From Betaproteobacteria bacterium (GTDB lineage Bacteria; Pseudomonadota; Gammaproteobacteria; Burkholderiales; Usitatibacteraceae): a DNA stretch of 64,000 bases. Numbering within the stretch: position 1 is the first letter of the stretch; each line of letters starts with the position of its first letter. Under the pieces are notes generated by a model. That model saw nothing but the letters and a program-made list of their open reading frames with translations. It was not told the DNA's origin and did not search any database. The stretch lies in contig JADJEZ010000001.1 of the NCBI GenBank assembly GCA_016708825.1, positions 186,001-250,000 of the forward strand, read 5' to 3'. The position numbers and the translations under genes are program-made. This document shows positions 26,003 through 34,212 of this stretch, in pieces.

Positions 26003-27412
26003 TCAGTGGTTTCCATGGCCCTGCGGCTTGCGGACCTTCATTTCCATCGCCGGCCCCTTGCGCGCTGCCGGCATCGACTGTCCGCCTTCGGACCTGAACC
26101 GTGCGGGCTCGGCGATCGGCCCCGTCCACTCGAAGGCTTGCGTTCCCGGAGGCTGCCGGTACCAGCCCGGATCGCCGTAGTCGCCCGGCTTCTGGTCGCG
26201 GCGCACCTTGAAGACGGTGAACATGCCGCCCATCTCGACCGCGCCGTAGGGCCCGGTGCCCGTCATCATCGGCAGCGTGTTGTCGGGCAGCGGCATCTCC
26301 ATCTCGCCCATGTCGGCCATGCCGCGCTCGCCCATCACCATGTAGTCGGGGATGAGGGAGGTGATCTGCGTGGCGAGCCCGCGATGGTCCACGCCGATCA
26401 TCGTGGGGACGTCGTGGCCCATCGCGTTCATCGTGTGGTGCGACTTGTGGCAGTGGATCGCCCAGTCGCCCTCCTCGTCGGCCAGCAGCTCGATCTGGCG
26501 CATCTGCCCCACCGCGACGTCCGTGGTCACCTCGTACCAGCGCGTGGATTTCGGCGTCGGCCCCCCGTCGGTGCCGGTGACGAGGAACTCGTGGCCGTGC
26601 AGGTGGATGGGGTGGTTGGTCATGGTGAGGTTGCCGTAGCGCATCCGCACCTTGTCGCCCAGGCGGACATTGAACGAGTCGATGCCGGGGAACACCCTGC
26701 TGTTCCACATCCACAGGTTGAAGTCGAGCATGGTGTTGATTTTCGGCGTGTAGCTGCCGGGGTCGATGTCGAAGGCGTTCAGCATGACGCAGAAGTCCCG
26801 GTCGACCACGTCGATGAGCGGGTGGCGCCCCTTCGGGTGCGTCACCCAGAAGCCCATCATCCCCATGGCCATCTGCGTCATCTCGTCGGCGTGCGGGTGG
26901 TACATGAACGTGCCCGGGCGGCGGGCGACGAATTCGTACACGAAGGTCTTGCCCGTGGGGATCTGCGGCTGGTTGAGCCCGCCCACCCCGTCCATGCCGT
27001 TGGGCAGGCGCTGGCCGTGCCAGTGGATCGTCGTGTGCTCCGGCAGGCGGTTGGTGACGAAGATGCGCACGCGGTCGCCCTCGACCACCTCGATGGTGGG
27101 GCCGGGGCTCTGGCCGTTGTAGCCCCACAGGCGGGCCTTCATGCCGGGCGCGATCTCGCGCACCACGGGCTCGGCGACCAGGTGGAACTCCTTCACGCCG
27201 TTCACCATGCGCCAGGGCAGCGTCCAGCCGTTGAGCGTGACGACCGGGTTGTACGGCCTGCCGCTGGACGGCACGAGGGGAGGCTGCGTATCGGCCTTCT
27301 CCATGAGGACCGGCTCTGGAAGGGCCGCCATCGACACGCGGCTCACGGAGGCGGTCGCCAGCGCAGCCCCGGCCACGCCGGCATTGCGGAAGAAGTCGCG
27401 TCTCGAAGTCAT
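26003..27412 (-). CDS. Multicopper oxidase, Tat-exported
   Basis: 469 residues. The leader SRRDFFRNAGVAGAALATA has the twin-Arg export motif. The copper ligand sets are HWHG, YHPHADE, HPIHLHGHEF and HCHKSHHTMNAMGH, the last with a type 1 Cys-His-Met arrangement. The family oxidises Cu(I) or phenolics with O2. Met-rich patches (ERGMADMGEMEMPL) near the C-terminus suggest cuprous oxidase activity. Next to the cupredoxin and the TolC-like factor. A second, unrelated oxidase is at 34.2 kb. Confidence 0.9.
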   Translation of the reverse strand: MTSRRDFFRNAGVAGAALATASVSRVSMAALPEPVLMEKADTQPPLVPSSGRPYNPVVTLNGWTLPWRMVNGVKEFHLVAEPVVREIAPGMKARLWGYNGQSPGPTIEVVEGDRVRIFVTNRLPEHTTIHWHGQRLPNGMDGVGGLNQPQIPTGKTFVYEFVARRPGTFMYHPHADEMTQMAMGMMGFWVTHPKGRHPLIDVVDRDFCVMLNAFDIDPGSYTPKINTMLDFNLWMWNSRVFPGIDSFNVRLGDKVRMRYGNLTMTNHPIHLHGHEFLVTGTDGGPTPKSTRWYEVTTDVAVGQMRQIELLADEEGDWAIHCHKSHHTMNAMGHDVPTMIGVDHRGLATQITSLIPDYMVMGERGMADMGEMEMPLPDNTLPMMTGTGPYGAVEMGGMFTVFKVRRDQKPGDYGDPGWYRQPPGTQAFEWTGPIAEPARFRSEGGQSMPAARKGPAMEMKVRKPQGHGNH

Positions 27413-27428
27413 CGTGCGCTTTCCTTGT

Positions 27429-28853
27429 TCAGTGGCCCGCGGCCGCTTCGGGTTGGGTGGCTGCCATCCTCGGCCCGGCGGACGCTCCCACGCGGCCGAT
27501 CATCGCCATGCGCAGGTCGGCCTCGGCGATCCAGAAGTCGCGCAAGGCTTCGAGGTAGCCGTTCACGCTCGCGATCTGGGAGCGCGCGTCGGCGAGCAGG
27601 TCGAAGACACCGATCAGCATTCCGTTGTAGCGCAGCACGTTTTCCTCCGCGATCCGCTTGCGCAGCGGCACGATCTCGTCGCGGTAGTGCTTCGCGATGT
27701 CGTGGCTGATCCGGTAGCCGCGGTAGGTCTCGCGCACTTCCGACCGCGCATTGATCGCCGTCTCTGCGGCACGGTCGAGCGCCTGGCGGTAGATCGACTC
27801 GGCCTTGGAGACCCTCGCGGTGCCCCAGTCGAAGAGCGGAAGCTCGAGCGCGATCTCGTAGCCCTTCTTGTACGGGTCCGTCTTCTCGCCCTCGAGGACG
27901 CGCGCCGGCCCGAACTCGAGCACGTTCACGAACCGCGTGGCCTTCGCGAGGCCGAGATTGCGGGCGACCGCCTCGGTCTCGAGGATCGCCGTGCGCACGT
28001 CGAGCCGCTGCTCCAGGGCCTGGCGCTCGATGTCGGGACGGTCCTCGGCCTGCTCCGGCAAGTCCGGAAGCCGTTCGGGAAGCGCGTAGGCGGCCCCTTC
28101 GCCCCACAGTCCCAGGAGGCGCGTCAGCCGCTCCCGTGCGGCGACTTGCGCATGCTCGGCCCGGGCGACGTTCAGGGCGGCATCGGCATAGAACCCCTGC
28201 TCGCGCGCCCTCGCGAGCCGGCTCCAGTTGCCGGCCTGCTCCATGCGTCGCGCCAGTTCCGCGCCTGCGTCCGCCGCTTCGCGCACCTTGCGCAGGTAGC
28301 GCACGGTCTCCTCGGCGGCCACCGCCGTGATCCACGCCTTGCGGGTTTCGGAAGCCAGGCGAAGCACTTCGAGTGCGGCCTGGCGCTGCGCCTGCGCGAA
28401 CCGGCGCTTCTCCACTTCGAGCGCGAGCGGCGCGGTTACCAGGGAAAAGAGGTTGAAGGTGAGCGCCTGCTCGATCTTGTAGTCGTGGCCGAGTTTTGCC
28501 CGGAACATCGAGAAATGCGGGTTCGGCAGGCGCCCGGCCTGGACGAGGTCCGCCTCGGCCATGCCCAGCTCGGCGAAGGAGGCCTGCAGCCCGCGGTTGT
28601 TGAGGATCGCGACCTGCACCGCGTCGTCGGCGCCGAGCGGGCGCTTCGAAACCAGCTCCGCCACGCGCGCGTCGATCTCGCCGCGTTCGCCATCGGAGCG
28701 CGCCCAGGCGGCGTCCTTGCCCGTGCGCAGGCGCACCTCTTCCGCCACGCCGGCGAAACCGCCGTCGGGACTGAAGGAAGCGCACCCGCCCAGCGCGAGC
28801 GCTGCCGCGAAAACGATCACCGGCCGGCCGATCCGGCTCATGGTCTTCCCCAT
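27429..28853 (-). CDS. TolC/CusC-type outer-membrane factor lipoprotein
   Basis: About 474 residues. The lipobox is in AAALALGGCAS; the rest is helical with the two duplicated OEP halves, for example NNRGLQASFAELGMAEADL, GRLPNPHFS and LELPLFDWGTARV. It probably forms the outer channel of an efflux system. No RND pump is adjacent, so it may serve the CusA pump 7 kb away or the operon's own export. The upstream part of the open frame is unrelated; I chose the ATG at 28853, with MSRIG at 28841 as an alternative. Confidence 0.82.
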   Translation of the reverse strand: MGKTMSRIGRPVIVFAAALALGGCASFSPDGGFAGVAEEVRLRTGKDAAWARSDGERGEIDARVAELVSKRPLGADDAVQVAILNNRGLQASFAELGMAEADLVQAGRLPNPHFSMFRAKLGHDYKIEQALTFNLFSLVTAPLALEVEKRRFAQAQRQAALEVLRLASETRKAWITAVAAEETVRYLRKVREAADAGAELARRMEQAGNWSRLARAREQGFYADAALNVARAEHAQVAARERLTRLLGLWGEGAAYALPERLPDLPEQAEDRPDIERQALEQRLDVRTAILETEAVARNLGLAKATRFVNVLEFGPARVLEGEKTDPYKKGYEIALELPLFDWGTARVSKAESIYRQALDRAAETAINARSEVRETYRGYRISHDIAKHYRDEIVPLRKRIAEENVLRYNGMLIGVFDLLADARSQIASVNGYLEALRDFWIAEADLRMAMIGRVGASAGPRMAATQPEAAAGH

Positions 28854-28878
28854 CTGTTCCCCCTCTTCCGGGCGGCTT

Positions 28879-29229
28879 CTATTGCGGCGGTTTCGCGCCG
28901 GGATGGCCCGATGGAAGCGGCGCGACCGGCTGGGGCTTTCCGCCGGACTGCGCTGCCTGTGACGCTTCGTAGGCTTCCCTCGCGTAGGCCTTCCACCCGC
29001 CGATGCGACCCACTTCTTCATTCACGCCGCGCCAGGGACCCACTTTCGCGTCGGCGTGGCTGCGGTAACCGGCGAAAGGGGACTCGTAGGCCGTGGACGG
29101 CACGCTCGCCTTCGCGTCGGCCGGCCCTGCGGCCGGCTGGGCGGCAGCCGCGTTGGAAAGACCCGCGGCAATGGCCACCAGGGCGAGCGCCTTGCCCGCC
29201 GGTTTCGCGGTGGTGGTGGATCGGGCCAT
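28879..29229 (-). CDS. Small exported protein of unknown function
   Basis: 116 residues with an N-terminal hydrophobic export signal (GKALALVAIAAGLSNAAAA) and a Pro/Ala-rich mature part containing YESPFAGYRSHADAKVGPWRGVNEEVGRIGGW and a Pro-rich end. The block resembles proteins commonly found between DUF411 genes and TolC-like factors in copper clusters, but I know no function. Two bases separate it from the DUF411 stop. Confidence 0.65.
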   Translation of the reverse strand: MARSTTTAKPAGKALALVAIAAGLSNAAAAQPAAGPADAKASVPSTAYESPFAGYRSHADAKVGPWRGVNEEVGRIGGWKAYAREAYEASQAAQSGGKPQPVAPLPSGHPGAKPPQ

Positions 29230-29231
29230 CG

Positions 29232-29675
29232 TCAGTGACTCGCGAAGACCTCGGTCGCGCCGCCGGTCTTCACCAGCAACACGTCGTACGCCTGCTTCGT
29301 GCCGCCCTGTTCCATGCCGGGCGAGCCCATGGGCATGCCGGGAACAGCGATGCCGACGGCCTTCGGGCGCTGCTGGAGCAGGCGCTTCACGTCCGCGGCC
29401 GGCACATGGCCTTCCACCGCATAGCCGCCGACCATCGCGGTGTGGCAGCTTCCGTGGGTCGCCGGCATGCCCGCGCGCTTGCGGTACGCGCTCGCGTCCG
29501 GCACTACGTGCGTGCGGACCTTGAAACCGTTGCGCTCCATATGCTCCGCCCACTTGTCGCAGCAGCCGCAGTTGGCGTTCTTGTACATGTCGACCACGGC
29601 GTCGGGCGCGGCGAGCGCGATTGCGGAACCGAGGGAAAGCAGCGTTGCGGCAAGGGTGGAGTAGACGAGTTTCAT
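29232..29675 (-). CDS. DUF411 periplasmic metal-binding protein
   Basis: 147 residues with signal peptide (KLVYSTLAATLLSLGSAIALA). The DUF411 core has a redox or metal motif NANCGCCDKW, the conserved GSCHTAMVGGYAVEGHVP, and a Met-rich loop (VPGMPMGSPGM). DUF411 proteins are widespread in copper and cadmium resistance regions. First gene of the minus-strand operon running to 23753; a two-repeat phased promoter faces it at 29782-29749. Confidence 0.85.
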   Translation of the reverse strand: MKLVYSTLAATLLSLGSAIALAAPDAVVDMYKNANCGCCDKWAEHMERNGFKVRTHVVPDASAYRKRAGMPATHGSCHTAMVGGYAVEGHVPAADVKRLLQQRPKAVGIAVPGMPMGSPGMEQGGTKQAYDVLLVKTGGATEVFASH

Positions 29676-29748
29676 GGCAAGGACTCCCGTAGTGGAATGG
29701 CGTCGCGGGCACGCTTTCAGCCTCGCGTTTCCGGACCATGATGGTTTC

Positions 29749-29793
29749 AATGCCCCGTCGCCAGCCTGACATCGACATTACAATCCCGTCAGG
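29749..29793. promoter_or_regulatory. Divergent phased RR site between DUF411 operon and copR
   Basis: Minus strand: TGTAATG (29782-29776), four bases, TGTCAGG (29771-29765), ten bases, GGCATT (29754-29749) as -10 of the DUF411 operon. Plus strand: CGTCAGG (29787-29793), ten bases, AAATCC (29804-29809) towards copR. The centre also reads ATTAC-N5-CGTCA, like the reported Pseudomonas CopR box (TGACA-N5-GTAAT). This supports autoregulation by CopR. Confidence 0.6.
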
Positions 29794-29863
29794 TTCGGGT
29801 CGGAAATCCGGGAAGCGGGCGAGAATCCGGCTGCGCCATTGCAGGACGATCCAGGGAGCTGCC

Positions 29864-30544
29864 ATGAAAGTACTTGTCGTCGAAGACGAACCCAAGACCG
29901 GCGACTACCTCCGGCAAGGGCTCGCGGAGGCGGGCTACGTGGTCGACCTGGTCCGGGACGGCCTCGACGGCGTCCACCAGGCTTCGACGGAGGAATACGA
30001 CCTGGTCATCCTCGACGTGAACCTGCCCGGACTCGACGGCTGGGGCGTGCTCCGGGCGATCCGCAAGGAGGGCCGGATGATGCCGGTGCTCTTCCTCACG
30101 GCGAGGAGCCAGGTGGACGACCGGGTAAAGGGCCTGGAGCTGGGCGCCGACGACTACCTCCTGAAGCCCTTCGCGTTCTCCGAGCTGCTCGCGCGCGTGA
30201 GGACGCTGCTCAGGCGCGGCAGGGCCACCGAGCCCGACGTGCTGCATGTCGCGGAACTGGAACTCGACCTGCTTCGCAGGCGCGTGCATCGCGGGGGCCG
30301 TCGCATCGACCTCACGGCCAAGGAGTTCATGCTGCTCGAGCTGCTCATGCGCCGCCACGACGAGGTCCTGCCGCGCTCGCTGATCGCCTCCCAGGTCTGG
30401 GACATGAACTTCGACAGCGACACCAACGTGATCGAGGTCGCGGTGCGCCGGCTTCGCGCGAAGATCGACGACGGCTTCGAACCCAAGCTCATCCAGACCG
30501 TGCGCGGCATGGGCTACGTGCTCGAGACGCCGGAAAAGCGCTGA
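29864..30544 (+). CDS. copR: OmpR/PhoB-family response regulator, copper type
   Basis: 226 residues. The receiver has MKVLVVEDEPKTGDYL, phospho-acceptor D51 (LVILDVNLPG) and the Lys of DDYLLKPFAF. The C-terminal winged helix shows RRIDLTAKEFMLLELLM and TNVIEVAVRRLRAKID, matching CopR/CusR/IrlR regulators. This class binds tandem repeats near -35, fitting the phased sites in the window. The ATG at 29864 follows GGGAGC. Its stop shares a base with the copS start (TGATG). Confidence 0.88.
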   Translation: MKVLVVEDEPKTGDYLRQGLAEAGYVVDLVRDGLDGVHQASTEEYDLVILDVNLPGLDGWGVLRAIRKEGRMMPVLFLTARSQVDDRVKGLELGADDYLLKPFAFSELLARVRTLLRRGRATEPDVLHVAELELDLLRRRVHRGGRRIDLTAKEFMLLELLMRRHDEVLPRSLIASQVWDMNFDSDTNVIEVAVRRLRAKIDDGFEPKLIQTVRGMGYVLETPEKR

Positions 30545-31950
30545 TGCGCCGTCCGTCGCTGACGTTTCGCCTCACGCTGCTCTTCGGCACGGCTTCGACG
30601 ACGGTCCTGGCGGTTCTCGGCTATCTCGTGGCCTTGTCCGTCCAGTCGCATTTCGTCGAGATCGACCGCGACGAATTGCTGGGAAAGGTGGAGCTGGTCC
30701 GGCACACGCTCGCCAAGATCCGCACGAAGGCGGACTTCGAGGCAATGCCGGAGCGCATGGACGACGCGCTGATCGGACATCCTCACCTCGGCGTACGCGT
30801 GTCCACGCCGCACGGATCCCTCGTCTACACCTCCGCCGATGCGGCCTTTCCCTCGGAGGAGTTTCCACTTCGTTTCGCGGAAGGATTGCCGCCTCCGCCA
30901 CTGATCGCCACGTGGAAGCACGGGATCCACTCGTTCCGCGGGACGATGGCGACCGTCCCCACGGGCTTCGCGGAGATGCCCAGGGCGAACGTCGCGGTCG
31001 CGGTCAGTATCGACCATCACATCGTCTTCCTCGATGAGTTCGGCCGGAAGCTCTGGCTGGGCATCGCCTGTGGCGCGCTCCTCACCGGCCTGCTGGGATG
31101 GGCTGCGGCACGGCGTGGACTTTCGCCGGTGCGCGAAATGACCAGCGTCGCCCGCCGCATCAGCGCGAGCCGGCTGCACGACCGGCTTCGCGTCGAGGCG
31201 CTGCCGCCGGAACTCACCGATCTTGCCAACGCGTTCAACGACATGCTCGCGCGCCTCGAGGACTCCTTCCGGCGCCTTTCGGAGTTCTCCTCCGACCTCG
31301 CCCACGAGTTCAAGACGCCCCTGAGCAACGTGATGACCCAGACCCAAGTGGCCCTTTCCAGGCCGCGCTCGGTCGAGGAATACCGCGAGGCGCTCTATTC
31401 GAGCCTCGAGGAGTGCGACCGGCTCGCGCGCACTGTTTCCGACATGCTTTTTCTCGCGAAGGCGGACCACGACCGGGAGATCCCGACCATCGAGGCGGTC
31501 GATCTCGCCGGCGAGATCCGCGATCTCTTCGACTTCTACGACGCGCTTGCCGAGGAGCGCAGGATCACGCTCGAATGCGCCGGCGAAGGTTGCGTCTCCG
31601 GCGACCGCCTGATGATCCGGCGAGCGCTGAGCAACCTGCTGTCGAACGCCATCGCGCACACGCATCGGGGCGGAACCGTAGAGGTATCCATCGCCCGCGA
31701 CGAACCCGGAATCCTCGTGCTGCGCGTGGAGAATCCCGGCGAGACCATCCCTTCGGAGCACTTGCCGCGGCTCTTCGACCGCTTCTACCGGGTCGATCCT
31801 TCCCGGCAACGCTCGAGCGGGGGCACTGGTCTGGGGCTCGCGATCACGAAGGTCGATCGTCGCCGCCCACGGTGGAACGATCACCGTGTCCTCGGCGAAC
31901 GGGATCACGCGCTTCGAGATGACGCTCCTGGAAATCGGCCTGAAGGCCTG
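30544..31950 (+). CDS. copS: Copper sensor histidine kinase, 3' end damaged
   Basis: Heavy-metal sensor kinase partner of CopR. Helix 1 (LTLLFGTASTTVLAVLGYLVALSV), a periplasmic sensor of about 125 residues with several His and Met, helix 2 (LGIACGALLTGLLGW), HAMP, then DHp with LAHEFKTPLSN (H254), N-box NLLSNAIAH and G-boxes RFYRVDPSRQRSSGGTGLGLAI. A one-base slip near 31849 is followed by the expected AHGGTITV and FEMTLLEI ending in another frame. The last residues dissolve into the G/C homopolymer tract, so the stop is unknown. Confidence 0.85.
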
Positions 31951-32250
31951 GGGGGGCGCCGCCCCCCCGGGGGGGCCGCCCCCCGGCCGCCCCGGGGGGG
32001 GGGCGGGCGGGGGGCGCGGCGCCCGCCCGGGGCCCCCGGCGCCCCGGCCCGCGCCGCCCGCCGCGGCGGCCGCCGCCCGCCGCCGCCCCCCCCGCGGGGC
32101 GCGCGGGGCCCGGGCCGCCCGCCCGGCGGGGGGGGGGGGGGCCGCCGCGGGGGGGGGGGGGGGGGGGGGGCCCCGGGGCCCGGGGGGGGCAGGGGCGCCC
32201 CCCCGGGGGGGGCCCCGCGGGGGAGGCGGGGGGACCCCACCGCAGGCGGC
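31951..32250. other. G/C homopolymer tract, probable assembly artefact
   Basis: About 300 bases made almost only of runs of G and C (for example more than 20 consecutive G near 32150), with nearly no A or T for 240 bases. Neighbouring sequence on both sides is normal coding DNA. All open frames across it consist of Gly, Pro, Arg and Ala and are not genes. It probably reflects poly-G read artefacts at a coverage gap. Confidence 0.85.
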
Positions 32251-32271
32251 GCTGCCGGAGCCCAAGTCGCG

Positions 32272-34059
32272 CTAGATCCCGTAGACGAAGCCCAGCGAAG
32301 CCGTGTACGCGATCCACATGACCACCGCCAGCGGCAGGCCCACGCGCACGAAGTCGCCGAAGGTGTAGCCCCCCGCGGCCATGACGAGCACGTTGATCTT
32401 GTGCGCGAGCGGCGTGGCGTAGCAGAGGTTCGCGCCGAAGATCACCGCGAGCAGGAACGCTTCAGGCGGCTGCCCGATCTGCTGCGCGATGCTCACCGCG
32501 ATGGGCGTGCCGATCACGGCGGCCGCGTTGCTCGAGACCACGTTGGTGAGGATGCCCATGAGGAGCGTCAGCCCGCCGAGCACGACCAGGGGCGGCGCGC
32601 CGAAGGATGTGGCGACGAAAGCCTTCGCGAGATAGTCCGCGCCGCCGGTCTTCATCAGCGCGAGCCCCAGGCCGAGGCTCGCGACCACGATCAGGATGAC
32701 CTGGATGTTGAGCGCCTTGCCGGCCTCCTCCCAGCTGAGGCAGCGCGTGAGAATCATCATCAGCACCCCGGCCATGGCGCTCACGGCGATGGGCAGGAAG
32801 CCGAAGGCGGCGACCAGGATCACGACGGTCATGATCAGGATGGCGGTGGGCGACTTCTTCACGTGGGGCAGGTCGGTGGTCGCATCGAGCACCAGGATCT
32901 GGTCGTCGAGGCGGAGAGCGGCGATCTGCTCGGCCGGCCCCTGCACGAGGAGCACGTCGCCGGCCCGCAGCGCCACGTCGCCCATGCCGCTGCCCAGGGA
33001 CACGAGCTCCCTGCCCGCGCGGTGCAGCGCCAGCACGACCAGCTGGTAGCGGTCGATGAACTGGAGTTCCTTGAGCGTCCTGCCTTCTATCGGCGAATCC
33101 TGCACGACCACGATCTCGGAAATCTGCTGGTCCGCGGCGGTGAGGGGATGCTCCTCGTCGACCTCGACCTCGCCCGAGTACAGCGTGCCGCCCAGGGCGG
33201 TCTCGAAATGCTTCAGGTTCTTCGGCGTGTCCGTGAGCAGGAGCCGGTCGTCGGCCTCCAGGACCATGTCCGGAAGCTTCATGAGCGCAAGGCCGCTGCC
33301 CCGCTCGACGCGGATGACGCGCATCTCGTCGCCCGCCCGGGCCAGGACCTCCGACAGGGTCTTGCCGTCGGCAAAGCTGCCTTCGCGGATCCGCAGGTGG
33401 GCGGTGAACACGCGCGGCGAGGCGTCCATCAGCGGCGTGCTGCGCTCGGGCAGCAGGCGCGGCGCCAGGAAACACAGGAAGACGATCCCGACCGCACCGG
33501 CCATGGCGGCGGGGACCACGAAGTCGAAGAGGCCCATGGACCTGAGCCCGAGGTCCGCCGCCACCGAGACCACCAGCAGGTTGGTCGACGTGCCGATGGT
33601 GGTGGCCGCCCCGCCGATCAGGGTGGAGAAACCCATCGGCATCAGGACCCGCGAGGGCGAGGTGCCGGTGCGCAAGGACACGCTGATCAGCACCGGCAGC
33701 AGCAGCACGACGATGGGCGTGTTGTTCACGAAGGCGCTGAGTACCGCGGCCACGCTCAGGGTGACCAGCATGGCGAGCAGCGGGCCCGCGCGCCAGAAGA
33801 CCGCGAGGATCCTGCCCAGGGGCTCGAGCGCCCCGGTGCGCACCAGCCCCTGCCCGACGATCATCAGCGCGCAGACCGCCACCAGCGCCTCGTGGCCGAA
33901 GCCGTGGAAGAACTCGATCGCGTGCAGGGCCTTGCCGTCGGCGTGGTAGGGAAACAGCTCGAAGCCGATGGCGAGTACCGCGATCACGGCCATGGCGGAG
34001 GTTTCGAGCGGGATCTTCTCGCGCGTGAACAGGAAAAGCGCGACCACCGTGAGCGCCAT
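32272..34059 (-). CDS. SLC13-family permease with two TrkA-C domains
   Basis: 595 residues. Two membrane halves flank a central cytosolic part with two RCK_C/TrkA-C domains (RIREGSFADGKTLSEVLAR, VVQDSPIEGRTLKELQFI). Signatures are SAFVNNTPIVVLLLPV, GTSTNLLV and, in the second half, VVSSNAAAVIGTPI, typical of the anion or dicarboxylate SLC13/CitT group. Upstream of the ATG at 34059 the frame reads FPPLPETHAIAT, like the usual family N-terminus, so the real start may be about 15 codons earlier. Substrate unknown. Confidence 0.82.
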   Translation of the reverse strand: MALTVVALFLFTREKIPLETSAMAVIAVLAIGFELFPYHADGKALHAIEFFHGFGHEALVAVCALMIVGQGLVRTGALEPLGRILAVFWRAGPLLAMLVTLSVAAVLSAFVNNTPIVVLLLPVLISVSLRTGTSPSRVLMPMGFSTLIGGAATTIGTSTNLLVVSVAADLGLRSMGLFDFVVPAAMAGAVGIVFLCFLAPRLLPERSTPLMDASPRVFTAHLRIREGSFADGKTLSEVLARAGDEMRVIRVERGSGLALMKLPDMVLEADDRLLLTDTPKNLKHFETALGGTLYSGEVEVDEEHPLTAADQQISEIVVVQDSPIEGRTLKELQFIDRYQLVVLALHRAGRELVSLGSGMGDVALRAGDVLLVQGPAEQIAALRLDDQILVLDATTDLPHVKKSPTAILIMTVVILVAAFGFLPIAVSAMAGVLMMILTRCLSWEEAGKALNIQVILIVVASLGLGLALMKTGGADYLAKAFVATSFGAPPLVVLGGLTLLMGILTNVVSSNAAAVIGTPIAVSIAQQIGQPPEAFLLAVIFGANLCYATPLAHKINVLVMAAGGYTFGDFVRVGLPLAVVMWIAYTASLGFVYGI

Positions 34060-34212
34060 CGTGGCGATGGCGTGCGTTTCGGGAAGTGGCGGAAAGGTGA
34101 TTATCGGCGCTCCTCGGCGGCGGACGGCGGGTGAGGCCCGGGCATTTCATCACGAAAGCCGTTCAGGCCGCCACAGCGACACCTGCGTGCGCGGACGCTA
34201 CCCTGGGCGCAC

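Noticed and set aside
2564..29793. The phased repeats as a PhoB (phosphate) regulon
   Set aside because: The geometry and CTGTCA-like third repeat resemble a pho box, but no phosphate genes are nearby and the linked genes are copper-related, with copRS in the same region. Not fully excluded without binding data.
31844..32317. Gly/Pro/Arg-rich open frames in the homopolymer tract
   Set aside because: Present in nearly every frame of an almost A/T-free stretch; no codon-use or homology support.
29839..34134. A 1431-codon open frame on the plus strand
   Set aside because: It joins out-of-frame copR, in-frame copS, the G/C homopolymer tract and the antisense strand of the SLC13 gene. It exists only because G/C runs contain no stops.
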